From NCBI RefSeq assembly GCF_000716715.1, contig NZ_JNYJ01000034.1:25845-89844 (forward strand): 64,000 bases of DNA. Direction: 5' to 3'. The DNA is from Dactylosporangium aurantiacum (GTDB lineage: Bacteria > Actinomycetota > Actinomycetes > Mycobacteriales > Micromonosporaceae). Shown here piece after piece: positions 1-10,060 of the stretch. Each line of letters begins with the position of its first letter. Position 1 is the stretch's first letter. The notes beneath the pieces are model-generated. The model was not told the DNA's origin. It was given only the letters and a program-made list of their open reading frames with translations, and did not search any database. The translations under genes and the position numbers were made by a program.

Positions 1-1
1 C

Positions 2-100
2 GGCGGCTACGACCCGATCGACGCGCCGACCCCGGTGGACGCGCCGACCCCGGTCGAGCGTCCGAGGTCCCTCGACAGCCGCTACGACGACATCACCTGA
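2..100 (+). CDS. C-terminal tail of a protein (partial, possibly TatC)
   Basis: Thirty-two codons of a plus-strand frame are visible, ending in TGA at 98-100; the start is outside the window. The tail is rich in Pro, Asp and Thr, with the tandem peptide DAPTPV-DAPTPV, so it looks like a disordered C-terminus. In many actinomycetes tatC precedes the lipid kinase and helY genes and has a variable charged tail, which would fit. That identity is inferred from position only; nothing in the visible residues proves it. Confidence 0.6.
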   Translation, partial: GGYDPIDAPTPVDAPTPVERPRSLDSRYDDIT

Positions 101-195
101 TCCGACCGACCACACATCGCGCCCGCCGCAGGCCACGCCTCGGCGGGCGCGCTGCTGTCCGCAGGAGGCCGGGCGCGAGGTGCCGGGCGCGGGGT

Positions 196-237
196 GCCGG
201 GCGGGTATTGCCGGGCGGGTATTGCCGGGCGGGTATT
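196..237. repeat. 14-bp tandem repeat, three copies
   Basis: The unit GCCGGGCGGGTATT occurs three times head to tail at 196, 210 and 224, without mismatch. Imperfect relatives lie on either side. Confidence 0.9.
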
Positions 238-310
238 GCCGAGCGCGGGATGCCGGGCGCCTTGTGCGGGTCCGGGCGCCGGAGTAGCGGAGGCTTCCGG
301 TGGGCGGGCC

Positions 311-472
311 GGGCGGGTCGCTGTTCGTGCGCCGGCGGTGGTGGGTGTGCGGGCGGGTCGCTGTTCGTGCGCCGGCGGTGGCGGGCGGGCGGCTGCTGTT
401 CGCGCGCGGGCGGGCCGCTGTTCGCGCACCGGCGGTGGCGGGCGGGGATGCGGGCGGGCCGCTGTTCGTGGG
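311..472. repeat. About 40-bp degenerate tandem repeat, four copies
   Basis: Units carrying GGGCGGGTCGCTGTTCGTG followed by CGCCGGCGGTGG begin at 311 and 351. Two more diverged copies start near 411 and 451. The last copy ends about 15 bp before the promoter-like hexamer of the lipid kinase gene. Confidence 0.8.
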
Positions 473-485
473 GCGGCGCAGGACC

Positions 486-491
486 TAGCAT
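486..491 (+). promoter_or_regulatory. -10 hexamer TAGCAT of the lipid kinase gene
   Basis: TAGCAT lies 6 nt before the GTG at 498 and there is no Shine-Dalgarno sequence. This spacing places the transcription start at the start codon, as expected for a leaderless mRNA. It is one of many such cases in this window. Confidence 0.6.
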
Positions 492-497
492 CCTCGC

Positions 498-1376
498 GTG
501 AACATCGCGTTGCTCGCCAACCCCACCGCCGGCAAAGGGCGGAAGGCGGGACTGCTGCCCGAGGTCGTGGCGCGGCTGCGGGCCGGCGGGCACACCGTCG
601 ACGTGGTCAGCGCCGGCACCCGGGACGGCATGGTCGAGCAGGGGCGGCAGGCGGTCGCCGACGGGCGGACGGTCGTCACCATGGGTGGGGACGGCACGGT
701 GCACCTGGGGCTGCAGGCGGTCGCCGGGACCGGTGCGCCGTTCGGGATCGTGCCCGCCGGCACCGGCAACGACTTCGCGGTGCGGCTCGGGCTGCCGACC
801 GACACCCTGCGGGCGGCCGAGGCGATCGCGGCGGGCACCGGGACGCGCGGCGTGGACCTGGCGCGGGTCACCGGGGCCGACGGCACCTCGGCGTGGTTCG
901 GGGCGGTGCTGGCCGCCGGGTTCGACGCGTTCGTCAACGAACGGGCCAACCGGATGCGCTGGCCCCGCGGGCCGCAGCGCTACAACCTCGCCATCGTCGC
1001 GGAGCTGCTGGCGCTGCGCAGCCGGCGGTACCGGATGCGACTGGACGGCGACGAGAGCGAGTTCGACTCGGTCCTTGTCGCGGTCGGCAACACCGAGAGC
1101 TACGGCGGCGGCTTCCGCATCGTGCCCGACGCCGACCCCACCGACGGGCTGCTGGACGTGGTGGTCGCCGAGCCGCTGGGGCGGGGCACCCTGATGCGGC
1201 TGCGGCCGAAGGTGTTCAAGGGCACCCACGTGCTCGACCCGCGGGTGTCGACGCACCGGGCGAGGAGCGTGGAGCTGGCCGCCGAGGGGGTCACCGCGTA
1301 CGCCGACGGGGAGCGGATCTGCCCGCTCCCCGTGACGATCACCTGTGTCCCAGGTGCGCTGAACCTGATCGGCTAG
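498..1376 (+). CDS. Diacylglycerol kinase family lipid kinase
   Basis: A 292-residue cytoplasmic lipid kinase of the DAGK_cat/YegS-BmrU type, which transfers phosphate from ATP to a lipid hydroxyl such as diacylglycerol. The N-terminus MNIALLANPTAGKG carries the expected NPxxG motif, and the nucleotide-binding GGDGT motif is near residue 64 (MGGDGTVH), followed by PAGTGNDFA. Length is normal for the family. GTG at 498 is chosen because a -10 hexamer sits 6 nt upstream (leaderless) and the protein begins exactly at the domain. It ends in a CTAG shared with the convergent Hsp20 gene. In related actinomycetes this gene lies between tatC and helY, which matches helY 1.2 kb away. The lipid substrate cannot be told from sequence. 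Confidence 0.93.
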   Translation: MNIALLANPTAGKGRKAGLLPEVVARLRAGGHTVDVVSAGTRDGMVEQGRQAVADGRTVVTMGGDGTVHLGLQAVAGTGAPFGIVPAGTGNDFAVRLGLPTDTLRAAEAIAAGTGTRGVDLARVTGADGTSAWFGAVLAAGFDAFVNERANRMRWPRGPQRYNLAIVAELLALRSRRYRMRLDGDESEFDSVLVAVGNTESYGGGFRIVPDADPTDGLLDVVVAEPLGRGTLMRLRPKVFKGTHVLDPRVSTHRARSVELAAEGVTAYADGERICPLPVTITCVPGALNLIG

Positions 1377-1747
1377 GCGGCGTTGTGGATGCGCACCGTC
1401 ACGCCGTCGGCGGACGGGGTGGTGGAGACGTCGGACTCGGTGACACCGTCGGGCAGGGAGAAGCTGCGGCTGAAGGAGCTGGAGCTCGACGAGCTCGACG
1501 TGAACGTGGCGCCGCCCTCGGAGCGGTGCTCCGAGGTGCTGGTGCCGCCGCCGCCCTTGATCGTGAGGCGGCCGCCGGAGACCTGGACGTCGACGTCGGA
1601 AGGGTCGACGCCGCTGACGGTGATGACGAGGTCGTCGCCCTCGGTCGCGGTGGACACGGAGGCGGAGTGGGCGTGCGCGGCGGCGTCGCCGACCTCGGCC
1701 TCGATGCGGGCAAGGGCGTCCGACGGGTTCCAACGGCTTAACGGCAT
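1373..1747 (-). CDS. Hsp20/alpha-crystallin-like small heat shock protein with poly-Ser loop
   Basis: A 124-residue ATP-independent chaperone-like protein. After a short N-terminus (MPLSRWNPSDAL) the alpha-crystallin domain runs from about residue 28 (EGDDLVITVSGVDPSDVDV) to the end (SADGVTVRIHNAA), with FSRSFSLPDGV as the usual central beta-strand motif. Just before that motif there is an eight-serine run, where relatives normally carry charged residues such as Tyr-Arg-Glu-Arg. The ATG at 1747 is preceded by GGAGG at good spacing. An upstream in-frame start at 1816 would add 23 residues unlike the family. It converges on the lipid kinase gene, sharing a CTAG stop. A perfect 9-bp inverted repeat upstream may be an operator. 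Confidence 0.85.
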   Translation of the reverse strand: MPLSRWNPSDALARIEAEVGDAAAHAHSASVSTATEGDDLVITVSGVDPSDVDVQVSGGRLTIKGGGGTSTSEHRSEGGATFTSSSSSSSSFSRSFSLPDGVTESDVSTTPSADGVTVRIHNAA

Positions 1748-1782
1748 GATGATCCTCCGGAAGTCAACGGTCTGTGTCCCTG

Positions 1783-1837
1783 CACTGTCGCTGCCTGGCG
1801 GGGAGCCGACAAGCACACAGGCGGTGTTGCGACAGTG
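1783..1837. promoter_or_regulatory. Inverted repeat upstream of hsp20
   Basis: CACTGTCGC (1783-1791) and GCGACAGTG (1829-1837) are perfect 9-bp inverted arms with a 37-bp spacer, 36-90 bp upstream of the hsp20 start. They do not match the HAIR or CIRCE consensus as I know them. A regulator site is possible; this is an inference from symmetry and position. Confidence 0.35.
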
Positions 1838-1857
1838 GTGCCCAACAGGGGCGATGT

Positions 1858-2565
1858 TTAAAGCAGCCGCAGCACCGCGCCGAGGCCGTGCACCCTGCCC
1901 GGTTCACTCTCCGGGAGGACGAGCACGGAGCAGCCCGCGGCGGCGGCGCCGGCGTCCGCGGGGCTGTCGCCGACCATGAGGGTGCGCTCCGGGTCCGTGC
2001 GCAGCGCCGCGCACGCCTTCCAGAAGATCGCCGGGTCGGGTTTGCAGCGGCCCACCTCGTACGAGAGCACGAACTCGTCGACGAGGTCGGCGAAGCCCAG
2101 CTGGTCCGCCAGGTCACGCAGGTCGAAACCGATGTTGGAGACCACCGCCACCGGAACGCCACGCTCGCGCAGCGCCCGCAGGGTGGGGATGGTGTCGGCG
2201 TACAGCTGCCAGCCGTCGGCGACGAGCAGCCGGTCGTAGAGGGCCTCGGCGAGGTCGGGGTCCACGGTCGCGGCGAGCCCCGAGTAGGCGGCCCGGTGCG
2301 CCTGCACCGACAGGTCCCGGTCGGCCCACACCTCGGCGAGGTGCGCCGGCACCCGGTGCGGCTTCGGCCCGCCCGCCCGGCCGGCGGTCATCAGCCGGTC
2401 GGCGAGGACGGTCGCCCGCCCCCGGTCCAGGGTGGTGCCGAGGCTCGCGGCCGCCGCCGTCACCCACCTGACGGGGTCCTCCACCTGCGCGATCGTCCCG
2501 TGGAAGTCCAGGAGCACGGCCTCGACGGGCCGCCATGTACTTGGTGGTTCAGCGCTTTCCGGCAC
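1858..2565 (-). CDS. HAD family hydrolase with atypical DxH motif I
   Basis: A 235-residue soluble haloacid dehalogenase-superfamily protein. Motif I is LLDFHGT near residue 17, motif II is VVSNIG, the motif III lysine is in CKPDPAIF, and motif IV is GDSPADAGAA. These are the usual positions for a subfamily I phosphatase with an alpha-helical cap. The second aspartate of the phosphatase motif DxDxT is His here, so phosphatase activity may be altered or the substrate may differ. GTG at 2565 is chosen because TATCGT (2572-2577, minus strand) is 6 nt upstream, giving a leaderless start. It is divergent from helY, whose own -10 hexamer is about 30 bp away. Substrate unknown. Confidence 0.85.
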   Translation of the reverse strand: MPESAEPPSTWRPVEAVLLDFHGTIAQVEDPVRWVTAAAASLGTTLDRGRATVLADRLMTAGRAGGPKPHRVPAHLAEVWADRDLSVQAHRAAYSGLAATVDPDLAEALYDRLLVADGWQLYADTIPTLRALRERGVPVAVVSNIGFDLRDLADQLGFADLVDEFVLSYEVGRCKPDPAIFWKACAALRTDPERTLMVGDSPADAGAAAAGCSVLVLPESEPGRVHGLGAVLRLL

Positions 2566-2571
2566 GCCAGC

Positions 2572-2612
2572 ACGATACCCATGAGCGGATCCGGGCATCT
2601 TTCGCCTAGCCT
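2572..2612. promoter_or_regulatory. Back-to-back leaderless promoters of the HAD gene and helY
   Basis: On the minus strand TATCGT (2572-2577) is 6 nt from the GTG at 2565. On the plus strand TAGCCT (2607-2612) is 7 nt from the ATG at 2620. Both genes lack a Shine-Dalgarno sequence. Confidence 0.55.
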
Positions 2613-2619
2613 TGGGGTC

Positions 2620-5340
2620 ATGAACACCCCCGCCGAGCGGTACGAAGCGGCCCAAAGGCGGGCTCAGCGTCCTGCCCTGACCGAGTTCGTCGAGGAGCTG
2701 GACTTCGCGCTCGACCCGTTCCAGGCCGAGGCCTGCGACGCGCTGGAGCGGGGCACGGGCGTGCTCGTGTGCGCCCCGACCGGCGCCGGCAAGACCGTGG
2801 TGGGGGAGTTCGCCGTCCACCTGGCGTTGCGGCAGGGGCGCAAGTGCTTCTACACCACGCCGATCAAGGCGCTGTCGAACCAGAAGTACAACGACCTCGT
2901 CGAGCGCTACGGCGCCGAGCGCGTCGGCCTGCTCACCGGCGACAACGCGATCAACGGCGACGCGCCGGTGGTGGTGATGACCACCGAGGTCCTGCGCAAC
3001 ATGCTGTACGCGGGCTCGGCGACCCTGCAGGGGCTGTCCTACGTCGTCATGGACGAGGTGCACTACCTCGCCGACCGGTTCCGCGGCGCCGTGTGGGAAG
3101 AGGTGATCATCCACCTGCCGGACTCGGTGACGCTGGTCTCGCTGTCGGCGACCGTGTCCAACGCGGAGGAGTTCGCCGACTGGCTCGTCACCGTGCGCGG
3201 CGAGACCACGGTCGTGGTCAGCGAGCACCGGCCGGTGCCGCTGTGGCAGCACATGCTGATCGACCGGCGGATGTTCGACCTGTTCCACGACGCCGAGGCG
3301 GCGCAGAAGCACGACGTGCACCCGGAGCTGCTGCGGTACCACCGCGAGATGCTGCGCCGCGCCGAGCTGGCCGGCACCCGCAACGGCCGGCGCAGGGGCC
3401 CCTACCGGCCCGAGATCGTCGAACGGCTCGACCGTGAGGGGCTGCTGCCGGCGATCCTGTTCATCTTCAGCCGCGCCGGCTGCGACGCCGCCGTCCAGCA
3501 GTGCCTCGCCGCCGGCCTGCGGCTCACCGCGCCCGACGAGCGGGTCGAGATCCGCACCATCGTCGAGTCGCGCACCAAGCACATCCCGAGCGAGGACCTG
3601 CAGGTGCTCGGGTACTGGGAATGGCTGGACGGCCTCGAGCGGGGCCTCGCCGCGCACCACGCCGGGATGCTGCCGGCGTTCAAGGAGGTCGTCGAGGAGC
3701 TGTTCGTCCGCGGCCTGGTCAAGGCCGTGTTCGCCACGGAGACCCTGGCGCTCGGCATCAACATGCCCGCCCGGTGCGTGGTCCTGGAGCGGCTCGTCAA
3801 GTACAACGGCGAGGCGCACGTCGACCTGACCCCGGGGGAGTACACGCAGCTCACCGGCCGTGCCGGGCGCCGCGGCATCGACGTGGAGGGCCACGCCGTC
3901 GTGGTCTGGGCGCCGGAGCTCGACCCGCGGCACGTCGCGGGGCTCGCCTCCACCCGGACGTACCCGCTGAAGTCGAGCTTCCGGCCGTCGTACAACATGG
4001 CGGTCAACCTCGTCGGCAGCGTCGGCATCTCCGCCGCCAGGGAGCTGCTGGAGAGCTCCTTCGCCCAGTTCCAGGCGGACCGCTCGGTGGTCGGGCTGGC
4101 CCGGCAGGTGCAGCGCAACGTCGACACGATCGCCACGTACGGCGCGGAGACCACCTGCCACCTCGGGGACTTCGACGAGTACTTCGACTACCGGGTCCGC
4201 ATCGCCGAGCGGGAGCGCTCGCTGGCCCGGCAGGGCGCCCAGCAGCGCCGCGCCGCGGCCCTGGAGTCCCTGGAGCGGCTGCGCCCCGGCGACGTCATCC
4301 GGGTCCCCACCGGCCGCCGCGCCGGCCTCGCCATCATCATCGACCCGGGCGTCGGCGGCCGCGGCTTCGGCGAGCCCCGCCCGCTGGTGCTCACCGAGGA
4401 CCGCTGGGCCGGGCGGATCTCCGGCGCCGACTTCACCGCCGCCGTCGAGTCCCTCGGGCGGGTCCGGGTCCCCAAGCAGTTCAACTACCGCTCCGCGCAG
4501 GACCGCCGGGACCTCGCCGCGCAGCTGCGCCGGCTGGAGATCGACCCGCCCTCGCGGGGCCGGTCCCGGGGCCGGTCCCGGGACAACACCGACGACCACG
4601 AGCTGGAGCAGCTGCGCGCCGCGATGCGCCGCCACCCCTGCCACCAGTGCCCGGAGCGGGAGGAGCACGCCCGCTGGGCGGAGCGCCGCTGGCGCCTGGA
4701 GCGCGACACGGAGGCGCTGCGCGGCAAGGTCGCCAACCGCACCGGCTCCCTCGCCCGCACCTTCGACCGGGTCTGCGGGCTGCTGACCGACCGCGGGTAC
4801 CTGTCGGCGAACGGCACCGTCACCGACGCCGGCCGTACGCTCGCCCGGATCTGGTCGGAGACCGACCTGCTCGTCGCCGAGTGCCTGCGCCGCGGCGTGT
4901 GGGACAAGCTCGGCGCCGCCGACCTCGCCGCCGCCGCCAGCATCCTGGTGTACGAGGCGCGCCGCGAGTCCGACGACCGCGCCTCGATCCCGCGCGGCGA
5001 GGTCTCCGACGCCATCGACGCCACCCTGCAGCTGTGGTCCGACCTGCGCGAGGACGAGGACGCGCGGGGCCTGCAGCTGACCCGGGAGCTCGATCTCGGT
5101 TTCGTGTGGCCCGTGTACCGGTGGGCCCGCGGCGAGTCGCTCACCAAGGTGCTCGGCAGCGTGCACGGCCTGGAGGGCGACATGCCCGCCGGCGACTTCG
5201 TGCGCTGGTCCCGGCAGGTCCTTGACCTGCTCGGCCAGCTCGCCGAGGCCCCGGGCGCCTCCGACGCCGTGCGCCGCACCGCCCGTCAGGCGATGGCGGC
5301 CATGACCCGCGGCGTCCTGGCGTACAGCGTCATGGCGTAG
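2620..5340 (+). CDS. helY: DEAD/DEAH-box RNA helicase, HelY/Ski2-like
   Basis: A 906-residue superfamily 2 helicase of the Ski2/Mtr4 type, called HelY in mycobacteria. Walker A is APTGAGKT near residue 53, followed by TTPIKALSNQK (motif Ia), VVMDEVHYL (motif II, DEVH), SLSATVSN (motif III), ATETLALGINMPA (motif V) and QLTGRAGRRG (motif VI). The C-terminal third (about residues 650-906) is the helical DSHCT-like region, and CHQCPEREEH is a small cysteine cluster in it. It is expected to unwind structured RNA using ATP. The ATG at 2620 has a -10 hexamer 7 nt upstream. The lipid kinase, helY, exonuclease and M24 peptidase genes in this window recall the M. tuberculosis helY neighbourhood. Confidence 0.95.
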   Translation: MNTPAERYEAAQRRAQRPALTEFVEELDFALDPFQAEACDALERGTGVLVCAPTGAGKTVVGEFAVHLALRQGRKCFYTTPIKALSNQKYNDLVERYGAERVGLLTGDNAINGDAPVVVMTTEVLRNMLYAGSATLQGLSYVVMDEVHYLADRFRGAVWEEVIIHLPDSVTLVSLSATVSNAEEFADWLVTVRGETTVVVSEHRPVPLWQHMLIDRRMFDLFHDAEAAQKHDVHPELLRYHREMLRRAELAGTRNGRRRGPYRPEIVERLDREGLLPAILFIFSRAGCDAAVQQCLAAGLRLTAPDERVEIRTIVESRTKHIPSEDLQVLGYWEWLDGLERGLAAHHAGMLPAFKEVVEELFVRGLVKAVFATETLALGINMPARCVVLERLVKYNGEAHVDLTPGEYTQLTGRAGRRGIDVEGHAVVVWAPELDPRHVAGLASTRTYPLKSSFRPSYNMAVNLVGSVGISAARELLESSFAQFQADRSVVGLARQVQRNVDTIATYGAETTCHLGDFDEYFDYRVRIAERERSLARQGAQQRRAAALESLERLRPGDVIRVPTGRRAGLAIIIDPGVGGRGFGEPRPLVLTEDRWAGRISGADFTAAVESLGRVRVPKQFNYRSAQDRRDLAAQLRRLEIDPPSRGRSRGRSRDNTDDHELEQLRAAMRRHPCHQCPEREEHARWAERRWRLERDTEALRGKVANRTGSLARTFDRVCGLLTDRGYLSANGTVTDAGRTLARIWSETDLLVAECLRRGVWDKLGAADLAAAASILVYEARRESDDRASIPRGEVSDAIDATLQLWSDLREDEDARGLQLTRELDLGFVWPVYRWARGESLTKVLGSVHGLEGDMPAGDFVRWSRQVLDLLGQLAEAPGASDAVRRTARQAMAAMTRGVLAYSVMA

Positions 5341-5439
5341 TCACACAGCGAGTTTTCATCCGGACGGATTAGAAAAATTTGTTTGGATCCGCCATGATGC
5401 ACTCGCCGGTTGGACGGTTCCGGCGCGGGAGGAAGCATC

Positions 5440-6354
5440 GTGGGAGAGCTGCACCACTTCACGTACGGGCCTATCACCCCGATCTTCGCCTATGCGATGT
5501 CGTTCCTCGGATCCCTCCTCGGCCTGGTGAGCACAGCCCGGGCCCGCGCCGCCACCGACACCCGCCGCCGTGCGTGGCTGCTCGTGCTGGCCGCGTGGGC
5601 GATCGGCGGCACCGGCATCTGGGTCATGCACTTCATGGCCATGATCGGCTTCAGCGTCACCGGCTCCCCGCTGCGCTATGACGTGCCGCTGACCGTCGCC
5701 AGCTTCTTCATCGCCGTCATCACCGTCGGCATCGGCCTGTTCATCGTCGGCCTCGGCAAGCCCTCCATCGCCAAGGTCCTCATCGGCGGCCCGATCACCG
5801 GCGTCTCCGTCGCCTTCATGCACTACACCGGCATGGCCGCGATGCAGATCAACGGCTCGTTCGACTACAAGAGCACCCTGTTCTACGCCTCGTACGCGAT
5901 CGCGGTCGTCGCCGCGACCGTCGCGCTGTGGTTCACCATCGTCGTGCGCGGCATCCCCGCCACGATCGCCGCCGCCGCCGTCATGGGCGTCGCCGTCTGC
6001 GGCATGCACTACACCGGCATGTACGCGATGCACGTCAACATCACCACCGACGCCGTCACCCCGGTCCCCGGCGTCGACGTCAACTGGTTCCTCGCCCCGA
6101 TCGTCCTGTTCGTCCTGGTCGTGGTCATCGCCCTGGCCAGCGCCGTGATGGCCGTCCCCTCGGAGCGCGAGCAGGCCGAGGCCGCCGCCGTCCGGGACAA
6201 GATCGCCGCCGGTGAGGCCCTCCGCACGGCCACCGCCGGCCCCGTCTTCGGCGGCGGCTCCAACAGCACCCCGTCCGCCCCGGGCACCGGTCAGGCGTTC
6301 TCGGCCCGCGCCGCCAACGGCATCGCCGACGCCCGCCGCCAACGCGGCCGCTGA
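5440..6354 (+). CDS. MHYT domain integral membrane sensor
   Basis: A 304-residue membrane protein with seven predicted transmembrane segments spanning roughly residues 10-240. Three MHYT motifs, MHFMAM, MHYTGMAAM and MHYTGMYAM, sit near the outer face of helices. In this family they are proposed to bind a metal such as copper and sense a diatomic gas or redox signal. A soluble tail of about 70 residues follows, rich in Ala, Gly and Ser. There is no GGDEF, EAL or kinase output domain, so partner and output are unknown. GTG at 5440 is chosen over TTG at 5410 because GGGAGGAAG precedes it at ideal spacing. The 100 bp upstream of the start are unusually AT-rich for this genome and probably hold its promoter. 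Confidence 0.88.
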   Translation: MGELHHFTYGPITPIFAYAMSFLGSLLGLVSTARARAATDTRRRAWLLVLAAWAIGGTGIWVMHFMAMIGFSVTGSPLRYDVPLTVASFFIAVITVGIGLFIVGLGKPSIAKVLIGGPITGVSVAFMHYTGMAAMQINGSFDYKSTLFYASYAIAVVAATVALWFTIVVRGIPATIAAAAVMGVAVCGMHYTGMYAMHVNITTDAVTPVPGVDVNWFLAPIVLFVLVVVIALASAVMAVPSEREQAEAAAVRDKIAAGEALRTATAGPVFGGGSNSTPSAPGTGQAFSARAANGIADARRQRGR

Positions 6355-6864
6355 TCGCCGCCGCTGGCCCCTGCCACCGCCGGCTGACCCGGCTGGCCGG
6401 CGGGCGCGCTGACGCTGCTGCCGGTGGGGCCGGTGGCTCGGCTGTCGGTCGGCGCCGCACGGTTCGCGGCCGCCGCTGGGTCCGTCCGCTGCCGCCGGTC
6501 TCCGTAGGCCGCCGATCTGCGTAGGCCGCCGGTCTTCCGTAGGTCGGCCTCCGTAGGCCGGCGCAGCGACTCGCGCGTCCACTGCTGACGTGGCGGTCGG
6601 CTTCCGCTGGTGGCTGCCGGGTCCCACTTGCGGCGGTCGGTCCGCTCGTGGGATTCGGGCCGCCCGGGTGTCCGTGGCGGGATACCTGTCACGCCTCGCG
6701 CGTGGGCGTTCGTCTCCGCTGGTGGCGATCGGGCTGCCTGGATGTCAGCGGTGGAGTGGCGTCGGTTTCGCGTGGTCGCTGGGTGTGCGCTGGTCGGGAT
6801 TGGGCCGTTCGGGTGTCTGCGGCGCCGTGGCTGTCGGGTTCGCCCGCGGGAGTCGGCCCGGCCG

Positions 6865-7020
6865 ATGGTCGCCGCCATCCGCGTGCCTGTCGCTGGCTCC
6901 GCCTGCTGCTCGCCTGCCCGTGCTCGCATGGTCGCCGCCATCCGCGTGTCTGTCGCTGGCTCCGCCCGCCGCTCGCCTGCCCGTGCCCGCATGGTCGCCG
7001 CTGACGTGTCTGTCGGCTCG
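6865..7020. repeat. 63-bp tandem repeat, about 2.5 copies
   Basis: ATGGTCGCCGCCATCCGCGT begins copies at 6865 and 6928, and a diverged third copy starts at 6991. The period is exactly 63 bp. Confidence 0.85.
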
Positions 7021-7097
7021 CGCCCGGTGGCAGCCGGGTCTCGGCTGCGGCTGTCGGCCGGCCGGCGAGCGCCGCCACCTTCCGCGCCTGCTGCTGG

Positions 7098-7173
7098 CTC
7101 CGGCCGCTGCCATCGACTCCGGCCGCTGCCATTGACTCCGGCCGCTGCCATCGACTCCGGCCGCTGCCGTTGG
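7098..7173. repeat. 19-bp tandem repeat, four copies
   Basis: CTCCGGCCGCTGCCATCGA occurs at 7098, 7117, 7136 and 7155 with one or a few substitutions in copies two and four. Confidence 0.9.
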
Positions 7174-7521
7174 TCTCAGTGCCGGGCCCGCTGCTGTCCG
7201 GCCTCTGCGTCCGGCCGACCCGAGGCGGTGCCAGGTTCGCGCTGCCGGCCCCTGGCGTTGGGGGGTGCGAGGGTGTCCGCCCGGCTCCGGTGCGGCGCCC
7301 AGGCGCGTTCACGGGCCTCGCCGGTGGGGTTCGGGCGGGTCGCCCGGGGTCGCCTTGCCGCAGGGCGTCGCGACGGGCCTGGGGGAGGTCCCGGGTGGAT
7401 GGCGCCGGCCTCGGTGAGTGAGCGTCGGGGCGGGGACCGTCGGGGCTGGTGGGTGGGGGGATGGTGATGAGATCTGGGAAGACGTTCGGTGTTGGGTGAT
7501 CGCGTGGCGGATACTGGGGGA

Positions 7522-9999
<2,478 letters not shown>

Positions 10000-10023
10000 C
10001 GCGCCGGCGGCCCGGCGCCGCCC

Positions 10024-10060
10024 GGTTCAGGCGGCGGTTCAGGCGGCGGTTCAGGCGGCG
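10024..10060. repeat. 12-bp tandem repeat carrying three in-frame stop codons
   Basis: GGTTCAGGCGGC occurs three times (10024, 10036, 10048). Read on the minus strand each copy contains TGA, and because the unit is 12 bp all three are in frame with the exonuclease gene. The real stop is therefore followed by two back-up stops. Confidence 0.85.

Larger units (their letters stand above)
101..497. other. Intergenic repeat-rich stretch, no gene seen
   Basis: Between the partial gene and the lipid kinase lies about 400 bp of very GC-rich sequence. The plus strand has few A residues. It holds two families of short direct repeats (described separately). Several open frames cross it in both directions, but they are low-complexity Arg/Ala/Gly strings without ribosome sites, so I take it as non-coding. 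Confidence 0.7.
6355..7521. other. 1.2-kb non-coding island of degenerate repeats
   Basis: No gene is supported here. The plus strand is strongly depleted in A and rich in G and T. It consists of diverged tandem repeats: a group with CCGTAGGCCG near 6500-6560, a 63-bp unit (6865-7020) and a 19-bp unit (7098-7173). Long frames are open on both strands, but they are repetitive Arg/Ala/Ser/Gly strings with no ribosome site and no codon-position bias. The glgP promoter lies in the last 50 bp. Confidence 0.75.

Noticed and set aside
1383..1979. A 198-codon plus-strand frame over hsp20
   Set aside because: It is antisense to hsp20, with no start signal and no family-like sequence.
1858..5166. A minus-strand open frame of 1102 codons opposite helY
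   Set aside because: Only its last 235 codons (the HAD protein) look like a protein. The rest is the antisense shadow of helY, created by high GC content.
5341..5400. Terminator after helY (ATCCG-GA-CGGAT with flanking T and A runs)
   Set aside because: The stem is only 5 bp with a 2-nt loop. The AT-rich stretch is more likely the promoter region of the MHYT gene.
6610..7467. A 285-codon plus-strand frame in the repeat island
   Set aside because: It has no ribosome site, consists of translated 63-bp and 19-bp repeats, and other frames in the same stretch are equally open.
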